Below, piece by piece: positions 11,471 through 22,700 of a stretch of 64,000 nt of DNA (its first letter is position 1; each line of letters opens with the position of its first letter). The position numbers and the translations under genes are program-made. The stretch comes from Cafeteria roenbergensis (taxonomy: Eukaryota; Sar; Bigyra; Bicosoecida; Cafeteriaceae). The notes beneath the pieces were generated by a model. That model made no database searches, was not told the DNA's origin, and saw only the letters and a list, made by a program, of their open reading frames with translations. Location of the stretch: NCBI GenBank assembly GCA_008330645.1, contig VLTN01000024.1, positions 310,001 to 374,000 on the forward strand. Direction: 5' to 3'.

Positions 11471-13121
11471 ATGCATCGCCTCCGTCGCCCCCCGACGAGT
11501 CGCCGTGCTTGTCGATTGCCACCTGAAACTCGAGGCTGGTGCGCACCGCCTCGCCCAGCGTCGTTAGCGGTCGGCCCCACACTGGCCAGTCCGAGTCCGG
11601 AGCGGCCCCCCGCCTGGGCGCCAGGTCCCTGCCCCGCCACTGCTGAAGGCACACGTCCAGCGCCAGCGCCAGCGCCCCCGTCGCCTGCTTGGCGTCGCGC
11701 TTGGCGCGGAGCTGCTCCTGCGATGCGCCGGCCGCGTGCGATGACGCAGGCGCCCCCGTGCGTCGGCGGGGAGCACGTGACGCCGCTGCGGACTCGGCAA
11801 CGGCCTGCCGCGCCCGAGACAGCGCCGCGGCTGCAGTCCACGCAGACATGAGCCCGCAGCCCAGCGAGCGCCACAGGGCCGAAGAGCGGATGAGCCCGCG
11901 GCTCGACGGTCGAAGCCTCAGCGACACGCCGGCGGCCCACAGCCCGTGCGCCAACGCAGCGACGCCTGCGCGCGTCCCGGCAAGCGGCGGCACGCGGTAG
12001 CCGGCCAGACGCCGCTTGGCCATGTCAGCAGCGCTCGCGCGCTGGTACGGCGCCTCGAGCGCGCTCGCCGCCACCGCCTCCATCCTGCCAACGTCCACGA
12101 CGCACACCAGCAGCCACGCAGCCGCGCGCGTGGCCGCCCACGCATTGCGGATCGCCACGGCTCTGCTGGCAGCTGCGGCAGCTGCGGCGGCGGCGGCGGC
12201 GGCGACGGCGGCGCCTTCGCGAGGGTCTGCTGCGACGCCCGCTGCGTGCTCGCGATGTGCCGCAGGCACGGCAGGAGCAGGCTCCGCCGCAAAGACTGCG
12301 TCCCAAGCGGCGGCAAACTCGGCCTCCGTGCGCGGCGCCGAGCGGCCCTCCGCGGCCCAGAAGGCGAGGACCTTGTCCGCGCGGTGGGTGGCCAGGAGGC
12401 TCACCACGATGGCGCAAAGAGTGCGCCGCCCCTCCACGCACTGCACCCGAAGCGCCTTGACTGCGCGGCGGGCGGACTTGCCGGCCATGACGAAGCGGGA
12501 GCTCTCGGCTTCGGCCTTGGCGGCGGCGCCCTCGGCGGCCCTGCGGCTGCGCAGCGCCTCCGCTGCGGAGTGGAGCTCCTCCGTGGCAAAGGTGGCCTCC
12601 CGCCGCAGGCGGCTCAGAACCGAGTGCCAGCAGTGCCACAGCAGGGGCAGCACCGCGGCGGCGGGGTCAATGGCCAGCACGGGGTCGCGCTCCGCCGCCT
12701 CCGCAAGCACGGCCACCACCACGCGGCGGAGCTTGCGCCGGCTGTCGTTGAGTCGGACCCGCTCAGCGTGCTCGTCGCGCGAGCCGCCGAGCTCCGTGTG
12801 GCGCAGGACTGCCGCGAGCACGGCGGGTCCGTCGGCCCGTCGCGCCGCCGCAGCAGGGTTGTTCAAGGCGCTGGCGCCCTCGTCCAGGGCGGAAAGCGCA
12901 GTGCTCCAAATCGCCGCTGCGCTCACCAGCCCCATCGCTGGCATGTCGCGCTTCAACAGCTCTAACGCCTCGGCAGTGACCGTAGCCACGTCCAGAGCGG
13001 CCGCTCGCGAGTAGGCGTCGCCCCCGGGCCCAGCAGTCGCGGCGCCTCGAGGGGCTGCGGAAGCGGCCGCGCTCGCACGCGCCCCCAGGTGCTCGCCCCG
13101 AGCCGCCTGTGTGACTGTCAT
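6891..13121 (-). CDS. Giant Ala-rich protein with NYN/PIN-like nuclease segment and repetitive tail
   Basis: A single exon codes for 2,076 residues from the ATG at 13121. The frame is open to 13556, but upstream there is no better ATG and the divergent SPEF2 gene needs a promoter. Residues 1-1130 are Ala/Arg/Leu-rich and look all-helical, perhaps a repeat solenoid. A strongly acidic stretch follows (about 1134-1190). At about 1286-1450 a fold-like segment begins RRVVVDGDSILARWD, then an Ala/Val helix, then ASLIVCLSSQN. An Asp at the end of the first strand, a helix and a second strand is the opening of NYN/PIN-type RNases (Zc3h12a, PRORP). The remainder is disordered, Pro/Gly/Ala-rich and acidic, ending in eight 12-residue repeats (YGAPTSAAYGAP type) at about 1918-2013. 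A poly-Gly run near residue 555 comes from a CCG tract. If the nuclease reading is right, it may cut or bind RNA; this is inference. Confidence 0.62.
7081..7368 (-). repeat. 36-bp minisatellite, eight copies, inside a coding region
   Basis: Eight head-to-tail copies of a 36-bp unit, starting at 7081, 7117, 7153, 7189, 7225, 7261, 7297 and 7333, followed by a partial copy. Units differ by only a few bases: a GG/AA switch turns Pro into Ser in the encoded protein, and the copies at 7297 and 7333 carry extra single changes. Each unit codes in frame for a 12-residue Tyr-Gly-Ala-Pro repeat in the tail of the large minus-strand protein. Length may vary between alleles. Confidence 0.95.
11437..11470. 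repeat. (CCG)n trinucleotide tract
   Basis: A perfect CCG run of about 34 bp within the large minus-strand gene, coding for poly-glycine. It is a likely site of replication slippage. Confidence 0.9.
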
Positions 13122-13714
13122 GCCCGCCGCAGCGCGGGGTGGCACAGCCTCCTGCCCCGGCGACCAGAGGCGCTGGTGCCCCGTCCCGCGACCAGCGGGA
13201 GCGGCAGGCCTGCGCGGTCCATGCTGGCTTCGAGGTGCCCTGCCTCCGCCCGCCGCCGGGGCCTGGCCCTTTGAGGATGCCAGGATGGGCCCGTCCGCGG
13301 TTGCGTGCCAGCCTTCCGGCCTGCACGCGCGAGGCCTGTGGTCGGCGCGGCGCAACGCGGCGTCGAAACAGGCCGCGCTTGAAGCGCCCGGCGCGCCTCG
13401 CCTTTTCGCTTGTCTCCAGTCAAATACTCGGGCGCAGGCAGAGCCGCCGCCGACCGTTCGGCCTTGCGCCTCGAACGGGCAGGGGCGGCGCAAGGGCGCG
13501 CGCGGCGAGCCGCTCCCCACTCCGTGTTGCCGCCGCTGCTGCTGCTTTTGCGGCACTCAGGCGTCGCGCTTGGCCTCTGCTCGGAGCAGTTGCGCCAAAG
13601 TCAAGAGCGCGGGGAGCAGCGCAGCGGGTCCGTTTGGCGGCCCAACTGCTGCCTGCGACAAGCCGGCGCCCCCCAAGCCCAACCCAGCGGGAACAAGACA
13701 GCGTCAGCGGCGGC
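13122..13714. promoter_or_regulatory. Divergent intergenic region, 593 bp
   Basis: This separates the start codons of the two giant divergent genes and must hold both promoters and 5' untranslated regions. Reading frames cross it on both strands but show no protein-like composition. It contains an inverted repeat with 7-bp arms (CCGTTCG at 13454-13460, CGAACGG at 13472-13478) and a short less GC-rich patch near 13404-13430. No TATA-like box is evident. Confidence 0.5.
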
Positions 13715-16700
13715 ATGGCAGACCTTCTGCGCACCTGGCTGGTGGACGAGGTGCAGCTGTCTCGCGACGTGGTTAGCTTTGAGAAGGAGTGTGCGAATGG
13801 CTATCTCATCGCCGAGGTGCTGGCCAAGCACAACCAGCAGCCAGACTTCGCCGAGGGCGCCTTCCGGGACGACGACAGGGCGGACACTCAGATTTCCAAC
13901 TTCATCAAGATCGAGCCCACGCTGGTGCGCCTTGGCATCCGCTTCGACGCGCGCAGGGCTCGATTGCTCATGTCCAAGCAGCGCAACGCCGCTCTGACGC
14001 TGCTGTACGAGATCAAGACGGCAGTGGCTCCCTTGAACAAAGTCGCGGTCAGCCTGCGGCCGCCGCCCTCTGGCGGCATCAAGGCGGCGCGGCTTGGGCT
14101 GCGGTCGCGCGCGGCGCCGCACGACAAGGCGCAGAGCGAGCTCTTTGCCAAGAGCATCCGCCTCAAGGCCGACAATCAGAACGAGCTCTTCCTCAACAAG
14201 CACATGCGCAACTTCGGACGGGGCGTGGAGCGCCTCTGGGCCCAGCGGGACGCCATGGTGCGCGCGCGGGCAGGCGCCCACAAGGCCGCACTGAACCAGC
14301 AGCGGCTGCGGCAGCTGCACTTGCTGCGCACCAACCGCATGCTCCGGGCTGCCAAGGAGGAGCACGGCGTACGCGAGTGGCAGCGCAACATGGAGGTGCG
14401 CCTGGCCCAGGGCCAGCGCGCCAAGCGCATCGACCGGGAGCAGAAGCTGCGCGCGGCAGAGAGGGCCGAGCTGAGCGACGCCGAGGCGGCGGCTGAGATG
14501 AGCGAGGGGCTGGCGGGGTTCGAGTCGGCCGCGCGCCGTCTCGGGATCGAGATGGAGGCCACTGGGAAGGAGGGCCTCAGCGAGGGGGAGGAGGCGGCCG
14601 AGCTGATGCGGATCGCCCGGCAGCTGCGTCGCTCGGGGCCAGCAAGGCCCCCTTCGGGGCCCACGCGCCTGGCCGAGCAAGAGGCCTACTTTGACGCCAT
14701 GGAGGAGCGCCTTGGGACGCGAAAGGCAAACGCTGCCTCTGCCGAGGCCATCCTCCGCCGCCTGCGCCGCCGCAAGCTGGACGCGGACGAGCTCCACGAC
14801 AAGCGCCGCCGCCGCCGCGCGGCCTTTGTGGCTGCAGGCGGCGCGCTGCGTGCCTCTCGGCTCGAGGCTGAGCGGCGCCGGTGGCTCGCCGCCTGCCTAC
14901 GCTCGCGCTCCAAGGCCGAAGCCAAGCTCGACTCGGAGTGCGCCGATATTGCGCGGCTGGAAGGGGCAATGCGTCTGCGTCGCGCCCGCGCCGACGAGGA
15001 CATGGCCGTGCAGGCCTTGCGAGACGAGGCTGCCGCGCTGCGCTGGGATGGCGAGCTCTGGGCAGCGGCAACGGCCGCCCACGCCCTCGAGGCAGCCGAT
15101 GTTTGCCGCCGCCTGGACACGCTCCGCGCCGAGCGCCGGGAGTCCAGGCGGCAGGCCGTTGAGAGCATGTGCCGCGACGAAGCGACGCGCCTCGTGGAGA
15201 CAGCTCTGGCGGCGGCGTCGGTTCGGGAAGCATTCAGCCAGCTGGGGCACGTCGGCCAGGGGTGGGAGGCCGTCGTGCAGGGCAGCTCGCCGCTCGCCCC
15301 CACGCAGCCTCTGGCCGGTCCCTCGTCCGGCGGCTCCGCTTCCGTGGCTGCCGAGGGCTCCCAGGCATCGACGGAGCACGCCGCGGACGCCGGAAGCGCT
15401 GCGCCCGCGCCGGAGGGCGCTGGACCCGACGTCCCCGCGAGAGCGGCGGCTCCTTGGGAGGGGCAGGCAGGCGTCGGCGTGGAGCTGTGGGACCGCCTCG
15501 TTGGCTGCGCCGCTGCCGGGGTGTCGCCTTGGCTGGCCCTGCCTCGCACCCCGGCCGAGGGCGCCTGCTCTGGGGGAAGCGCCGACGCCGAGACCGCGCT
15601 GGTGTCGTTGGGGGGTAGTGCCACGGGGGAGGCGTGGCCGACCCGAACGCAAGACGAGGCCTCGGCACGCAATGGAGATTCGGCGGCCGCGGCGCGCCTG
15701 CAGCTGCGCGCCCGTGTGTTCGCGGATCTCCACGGCGGCCAAAACCTCTGGGCGGGACTCGCTGACGGCTCCCCAGAGGCGGGGCGGCTGGACGCGCTGG
15801 TCACGGCGCTCTGGCTACAGGCAGCAGCCGGCGACCAGGATGCGGAGACAGACGCCGTCAAGGGGGGCGCCAAGGCCAAGAAGGCCGCGGCAGCTGCGGC
15901 CGAGAAGAAACGGGCCAAAAAGGGAGGGTCCTCCAAGGGGGGCGCCGCTGGTGACTCTGCCGGCGATGGGGCGGAGGAGCCAGGGCCGGTTCCGAGGCGC
16001 ATCGTCCGGGCGCTGCTTGGCGCCGCCCTCGGAGACGCCTTCACGGCCGGAAGTGCCGCGCTGGTAGCCGGCACGGCACAAACGGCCGCAGCCGCAGCCG
16101 AAGCCGCAGCCGAAGCCGGGGACGATGCGGCCCACGGCGGAGGAGGCGCTCAGGTCGCGGGCGAGCTGGCCGATTGCCAGCCAGCGGCGGCCGCCGCAGG
16201 GCCGTTCCGCTCAGTGTTGGGACGCTGCGTGGAAGAGTTGCGGCTCGCGTGCGTGGCCCCAGAGGACCCTCCGGCTCCGGCGAGCGGGGTGCCCTGGGGC
16301 TTGCCTCTCAGAGCGTGCTGCTTGGCGCCCCCCTTCGCGCCCCTGTCGTCCTTGTGCGACCGGCTGGCTGGGGCGTTCGGTCTCCGCACCATCGACCCCT
16401 GGCTCCTGCTTGTGGAAGGCCGCTGCCTGGCCGCGGCATCGGATCGCGCGTCCGCCGCAGACAGCGAGGGGGGCGGCGGCCTTGCGGAAGCTACCTTGCG
16501 CATCGAGGCCGTCGATGATGTCGTGGCCGACGACCGCGGCGCGGAGGCAAAGGAGGACGACTCGGAAGGAAAGGACGCCGACGACGGCCTTCCCAGTGGC
16601 CCCCTGAACTCCGTTCACCCCGAGAAGGGCGAAGATGCCCTCTTTGCCGAGCTCGTCGCGGGCCGGGACGCGCTCGCCGCGCTCGCGGCAGAGAACTGCG

Positions 16701-19700
16701 ACCCCAACTGCGACTCGGCGATCAGGCGACTGGTGCTGAGCCCCGAGCAGGTCTCGGAGGACACGTGCTCGTTGGGGCGGCGCTGGGCGCCAGAGCTTGC
16801 GAGCGTGGGGCGCGAGGCTGCGGAGGCAGAGGCCGCAGCCAGGGCGTCTGGCGCGGACATGAGGTGGTGGTGCCCTTCTGATGAGATCTTGGTCAAGGCG
16901 GTGCACGTCGCGCTCAAGGCGCTCACCGCTGACGTCGCAGATGCTGCGGTTGCGCCCGCCGAAGCTGGCAGCGGCAGCACAGCAGGCGGCAGTCCGCTCG
17001 CGGCAGAGCCGGCCGAGGATGCCTCGGAGGACTGCCCCGATGCGGGCGCTGTCCCGGAGTGGCGGGGAGGGCTCGAGGACGCTGCCCGGGACGCTGGCCT
17101 GCGGGGGTGGCTGCTGGTGGGGTTCCCGCGGTCGGCAGCGCAGGCCGCAGCGCTCGAGAAGCTGCTGACTGGCTGGGCGCCGCGCACGCCCGCCGCTTCT
17201 CCCTGGACCACGTTCGACGCCAGCGCGACGGACGCGCGGTGGGCCCAGGTCTGTGCGCCTGTGGACGAGGAGGCAGCTGTGGCTCGCCCTGACCACGCAC
17301 TCAAGCAGCACAGCCCTCGAGGCGTTCTGACAACGCTGCGATTGGACACCGACGCCTTCAGGGCTGCTCGCTATGCCCTTGGCTGGCGTGCTGACCCGGT
17401 TATGCAAGCGATGCCGGCCGTGGCGGAAGGCGAAGACGCGCCGCTGGCCTCGACTGCTCGCCTGCCGCCTCGCCAGCCCGGGGTGCTCGCACCCGACGCG
17501 CCGGATGCCGAGCATGACACAACGGCTGCCCCGCCCCGCCCGCCGAGCGCCTCAGCGCGCCCGCCCTCGGCGGCACGGCGCGAGCCCGACACCGCAATGG
17601 AAGGTCGTGACTCGCCCGCAGAGGCCTCCAGCCCCTCTCCGCCGGCTGCTGGGCCCATCACTGGCCTGGGAAACCTGCGTCCGCTGAGCGCAAGCGGCCG
17701 TGACGCCGATGGCACGCTCGTGCCGGCCAGCGCGCGTGACAGGCCCTCGGCTCTGCCTCTGGATCTGCCGGCACACCGCGGCGGCGGCGCGTCGTCAGAG
17801 GTTGCGGGACCTGTCGCGGCGGGGGAGCAGCACAGCCAGCCAGGCCCGCGCCCCTGGGTCTGGTCCCCGCGAACGGAGCGCCCTGTCACCGCCGAAGCGG
17901 GAGGCCGTGCCGATGCGAGCGCAGGCGGCGGCGACTTGCTGGGCGACGAGGTTCGCGCCGCGGCATTTTCCACTGGGTACATTCCGACCCTGCGCTCGGG
18001 GCCGCCGCTCTACCACGTGGACGTCCTCCCCCCGCCCTACGCGCTGGATCACAAGGGTGCCCTGGAGCGTGCGGCCATCTCATCCGCTGCCGCCCGCTCC
18101 ATGGAGGCCGCCCTCCTGCGGCGCGAGGCGGGCGCGAAGGAAGCTTCAGCCGACGCGTGGTTCGAGCGCGCGGGGGCGCTGCGCGTGCTGCGCTGGCACA
18201 ACCCTGTGGTTGAGTCGCGGGCTCGCGAGGAACTGAAGCGGGGCGAAGGCAGCGACCGGGTGCGCAAGCGGGCGCTGGCCGATGTCGCGGCTCTCGACGC
18301 AGAGGCAGCCTCTTGGGCAGCTGCCCGGCGCGACGACGACGCCCAACCCAGGCAGAGCGGCGACTGGGTGCTGCTTCGCGGCACGTCGCCAAGCGGCGGC
18401 CCCGGTCAGCAGGTGGTTGAGACCGAGTCGTGGGCAGAGTTTGAGGCTCCGGGACGGTGCCTGTGGGCCGTGGGCAGGCGGGACTTGCTCGCGGACCACG
18501 AGCTGTTCTCTGCGGCTGCGAGGGCGCTCGCCCACGGGTTCCGTGACGGCCACGAGCGGGCGACGCGGTCGGCTGCTGCGGCGGCGGCAGAGGCTGCTCG
18601 TCGCGCGGCCGCTGTGGAGAGCCTGCGCGATGCATTCAAGTCCTTCCTGAAGGCTGCTGAGGGAGTGCTGCATGACTCGCCCGCCCCGCAGGAGGCGGGA
18701 CCTGGAGAGGCGGCGGGAGACGAGAGCGCCCGTGCTGCCACCGATGCTTCGCCCGATGCCGACGCCCCTGCTCCAGCGGAGGGCGCGGCTGAATCGGCCA
18801 GTCCCGCAGACCATGCCACGGCTGGCGGCGAAGCCCACGGAACCGAGGCCCATGCCCAGCCCGCCGCGGCCGAGGTCCGCCGGCCGGACCTCCAGCCTCC
18901 ACTGCTGCCTGCGTGGCTGGCCACGTGGTCTTCTGCGCAGCCAGCCGACGGCTCCGAGAGCGGAGGGAGTGGCAGCGGCGATGCTGCGACCGGCGAGCTG
19001 GACCGCGGCAGTGCTGACGACGTCCCCGCCGACCAAGCTGTCGCACCGGGCGGAGCCGAGGCGGCCGGCGTCGAAGGCGCCGAAGAGGCAACCTCGGCCG
19101 GATCCGAAGCAGCTTCCGCAGCTGTCGACGGCCCTGCAGCCGCGAGCGCGCCAGCCGGCGCATCAACGGCTGCCACGGGCGAGGAGGCAGCTGAGGTAGA
19201 GGCCGTTGCTACCATCGACAGCAACGACGCAGTCGTGGAAGCCCGGCGTGCCCTGGCGATTGCGTCAGTGTCGGTCGGGCTGCGCGTGCCGGTGCTGGTG
19301 CTGCCGTCGTGGTCCTCGCAGGAGCAGGCAACGCGCTCCGCCGTTGCGCTCGCTCGCGCCGCGGCCAGCAGTATTTTGCGCCGCTGGGAGGGCGCGACGC
19401 GCGCGTACGGAGTGACAGCGGAGACGCACGCGTGGCGCTGGGGCAGGGAGCTCGAGGCCGCCGCCAGCCGCTCTGCCCGCGTGGCTGGCGCGTTCGCCCA
19501 GGCAATGTGCTCGCCCTTTGGCGGCTACGATGAGGCCCTCCAGAGGCTGCACACGGCGCTCTGCCGCGTACCCGCGTCGTCTCGCAGCCGCCCGGAAGTT
19601 CAAGCCGCTCTTGAAGCGGACGTGGACGCGGTTGCAGCGGGGATGCGGGTGGCTGCCGGCAAGCGCTTTGCCGCGGCCTCGGAGCTTGCCGCAAGCGTGA

Positions 19701-22700
19701 GCGTGCAAGGTTGGGCAGATGCCGCGCTGTGGTCGCTGACAGCGTCTGCTCTGGCTATCGCGTCGGCAGAGCGACGCCGCTTGGCCGAGGCGCGCGCCGC
19801 CCTGCTCCAGTACGCCATCCTGGCCGGCGGGGCTGTGCCTGTGGGCGCTGCACCGGACGGGGCCGAGGCACTGCACGCGTGTGCGATTCTGCGCCTGGCA
19901 GGCACGGCAGGCCTGTCCTCGCTGGCAGACGCGCTCGAGTCCGGGTCCACTGCAGCGGAGGCGGCTGAGGCGGACGCCGCTGGCGGTGGCGCCGCGGGCA
20001 AGAAGAAGGCCGCTGCGGCCAAGGACAAGGCCGCGGCCGCCAAGAAGAAGGGCGCTGCCTCTGGAAAGGACAAGAAGAAGGGCAAGGGGGGAGCTGGCGG
20101 CGGCCAGGAGGGCGAGGACGACGAGGACGACGAGGACGAGGCCGTGGCCAGTGCGGAGGTCGGAGTCCCCGTCGCTGCAGACTTTGCCTGGCGAGTCGGG
20201 CACCTGGCTCCGCCCGTGGTGCTGCCGCAGCCGGTCTCTTGCCTCTTGGCCGCGCCTTCGGCAGAGGACAGCGCCGCACCGGAGGCCGGAGCGCCGGACG
20301 CCCAAGGTGCCGTGCAGGCAATGGTGTCCGCCTGCGGGGAGGACGAGTCGCAGCTTGAGGCAGATGTGCAGGGGCGGGGTGCGGCGCGCGTCGAGGCTGC
20401 TGCGGCAGCGTCTTTGGCGCTTGCCGTGGGTGCGCTGGTTCGCGACGCGGTGGGCTCGCTCCTGCCGTTCGAGGTGCCCGCCGCGGCTCCTGTGCCTGGC
20501 CCTGCAGTGTCCGCGCGCCAGCTCGGCGGAGGGAGTGCCGTGGCAGAGGACGCGGAGGAGCCCGCTTCCCGGTCCGTGGCCTGGGGCGTTGCCTCTGCGG
20601 CCATGGCGGAGGCTGAGGCCTTCGCTGCTGCTGTCGTGTGGGACAGCGGTCGCCTTCGGCGCGCGAGGGCGCGCGTGGGCCGCGCCCTCGTCAAGGCAGA
20701 GAAGCGACGGACTGCCGCTGCTGCGGCGGCCAGAGCAGCTGTGGCTCACGTCGAGGCCGAGGCCCAGGCGGAGCTTGACGCGGCCGCTGCGGCGCTGGCC
20801 GAGGCGCAAGCAGGAGGCGGAAAGGACAAGAAGAAGGGCGGAGCTGCCTCCAAGAAGGACAAGAAGCAGGCAGCTGCGTCTGGCGTCGAGCTTCCCGACA
20901 TGGCTGAGGTGCTGCTGCCGCTCTCGAGCGTGCTGCCCGTCCCGCCCGTGCCCGCAGCCGCCGCACTGGCAGCAGGCCTCTCAGTTGGGGAGCAAGAGCT
21001 TGCCTCTCTGGCAGGGCTTGACCCCGTTGAGCTGGGTCGGGCGATTGTTTCGGGCCGCGCGGCTGCTCAGCTTCGCGCCGAGGCGAGGATCCCGGACTCG
21101 GTCCTCAGCGCGCTGGAGGCCGAGGCGCGCCACTCGGCAGGCAGGCTCCGCGTTCTTCGCCGGGCTCTCGGGCGCGCGGCGGAGCGCATCGCGTCCTTGG
21201 CCGTGCAAAACACTCAGCAAGCTGTCGCGACAGCCGAGGCCCGCCTGAGGGGGGAGCTTTCGGCCATTGAGTCCGCACGAATCGAGCTGCGCCGCGACGT
21301 GCAGCTGGGCCGCGCACCTGTGGCGCCCTTGCGGGTGCAGTCCAGGCTGGCACGCTCGGAGGAGCTGCTCCTTCCCCAGACAGGGGCAGGGGCCAGCGCG
21401 CTCAAGTCTGGCGGCGGCTCGGGCCTGGCTGCTGTGGCCACGCCAGCCACGCGGGATGCGGTTGTGGTTGAGCTCAAGCAGCTGCGCAGCTGCAAGCAGG
21501 TGTCCGTGCTGGCCGAAGCTGGTGTTGCAAGGGAGGCGCCCGGCACGGACGGCCTCACGCCCTCTGGCTTTGGCGTTCTGGTCTCTGCGCTGAGAGCAGT
21601 GGCGGAGCACTCGGGCAACCCAGCCCTGATGCTGCCCGCGGCAGCGGCGGGAGACAAGCAGTTGGAGGCGGCGGCGGCATGGAACGCTGTGTTTGAGGAT
21701 GCCGTGCCCCCGGAGAGGGTCTGCTTTGGCCCGGACGGCGCACCGCTCGCGGAGGCGTCACTCGACACGGCTGAGTGCGAGCCGGCAACAGCCAGCGTGG
21801 CAGACGCCGCGGCAGGGAGCACCGGCGACGCCGGTGCCCGCGAGGAGGCAGTGGATGCGCAAGGCAGCGGGCTGCAGGCAGACGGGGCGATGGTGCCTGT
21901 CGTGCCTGCCGGGGCCTGGGCGCCCGAGACCGAGGTGGTCGCGACCCTGTTCCGGCTGGCAGGGGCGGGCAAGCTTGGAGCCCGCTGGAGGGAAGCTGCG
22001 CGTGGAGGCGCACTCGGTGCCCCGCTGTTGCAGTGGGTCACACAGCACCGCGTGCGGCCGGACGAGTGGCCGGCGGCTGCCGTGCAGCAGGCCGCCCGCG
22101 GTCAGCCGCACTGGGTGGACTGGCGTCGCCTGTGCACCGCTGCGCTCTTCTCTGCCCCCACGGAAGCAGCAGCGGCTGGTGCGCGCGACGCGTCTCAGCC
22201 TGCTGCCGCTGCTGCTGCTGCACCCGATGCGGCCGTGGCCGCGAGGCCCCGAGTTGCCGCGTCTGGGGCAGTGCTCTCGGTCGTACCGTCGGCTGGCGAG
22301 GTCGCCGAATTTGCCGAGAGGCTTGCGGATGCATGCGGCGTGGTCGCGGCGGGGCTTGACGGTGCCGTAGAGCACCCGCAGCATTGCGACGCCTTCTGCG
22401 GACCCGAGGCCGCTTGCGCTGGTGTGCGGCCGTGGTTCGAGGGGCATGGTTTGCGAGCACTTGCGAGCGCTGAGTCAGCGGGCGCGGCTGCAGAGGCGCG
22501 CCTTCTGCAACGGATCGCTGACTTGGGAGCGGTTGCGGCTTGCGAGACCCCGCCTCCCGAGCTCGCAGACTCGGAACCGCGGCTGACGGACGGCCTTGGC
22601 GGCTGGCACCATCTCCCAACCCCTCACCCAGTGCTTTCCGCTGCTTCTGCCGCGGCGGGTGCTCGCGTGAAGGGCATGCGGCTGCAGGCTGCAGCCGACC

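Noticed and set aside
13139-13714. Upstream in-frame extension of the SPEF2/CPC1 gene
   Set aside because: The extension is Arg/Pro-rich and starts at a non-ATG codon. The conserved CH-like domain begins exactly at the ATG at 13715, and the region is needed as a divergent promoter.
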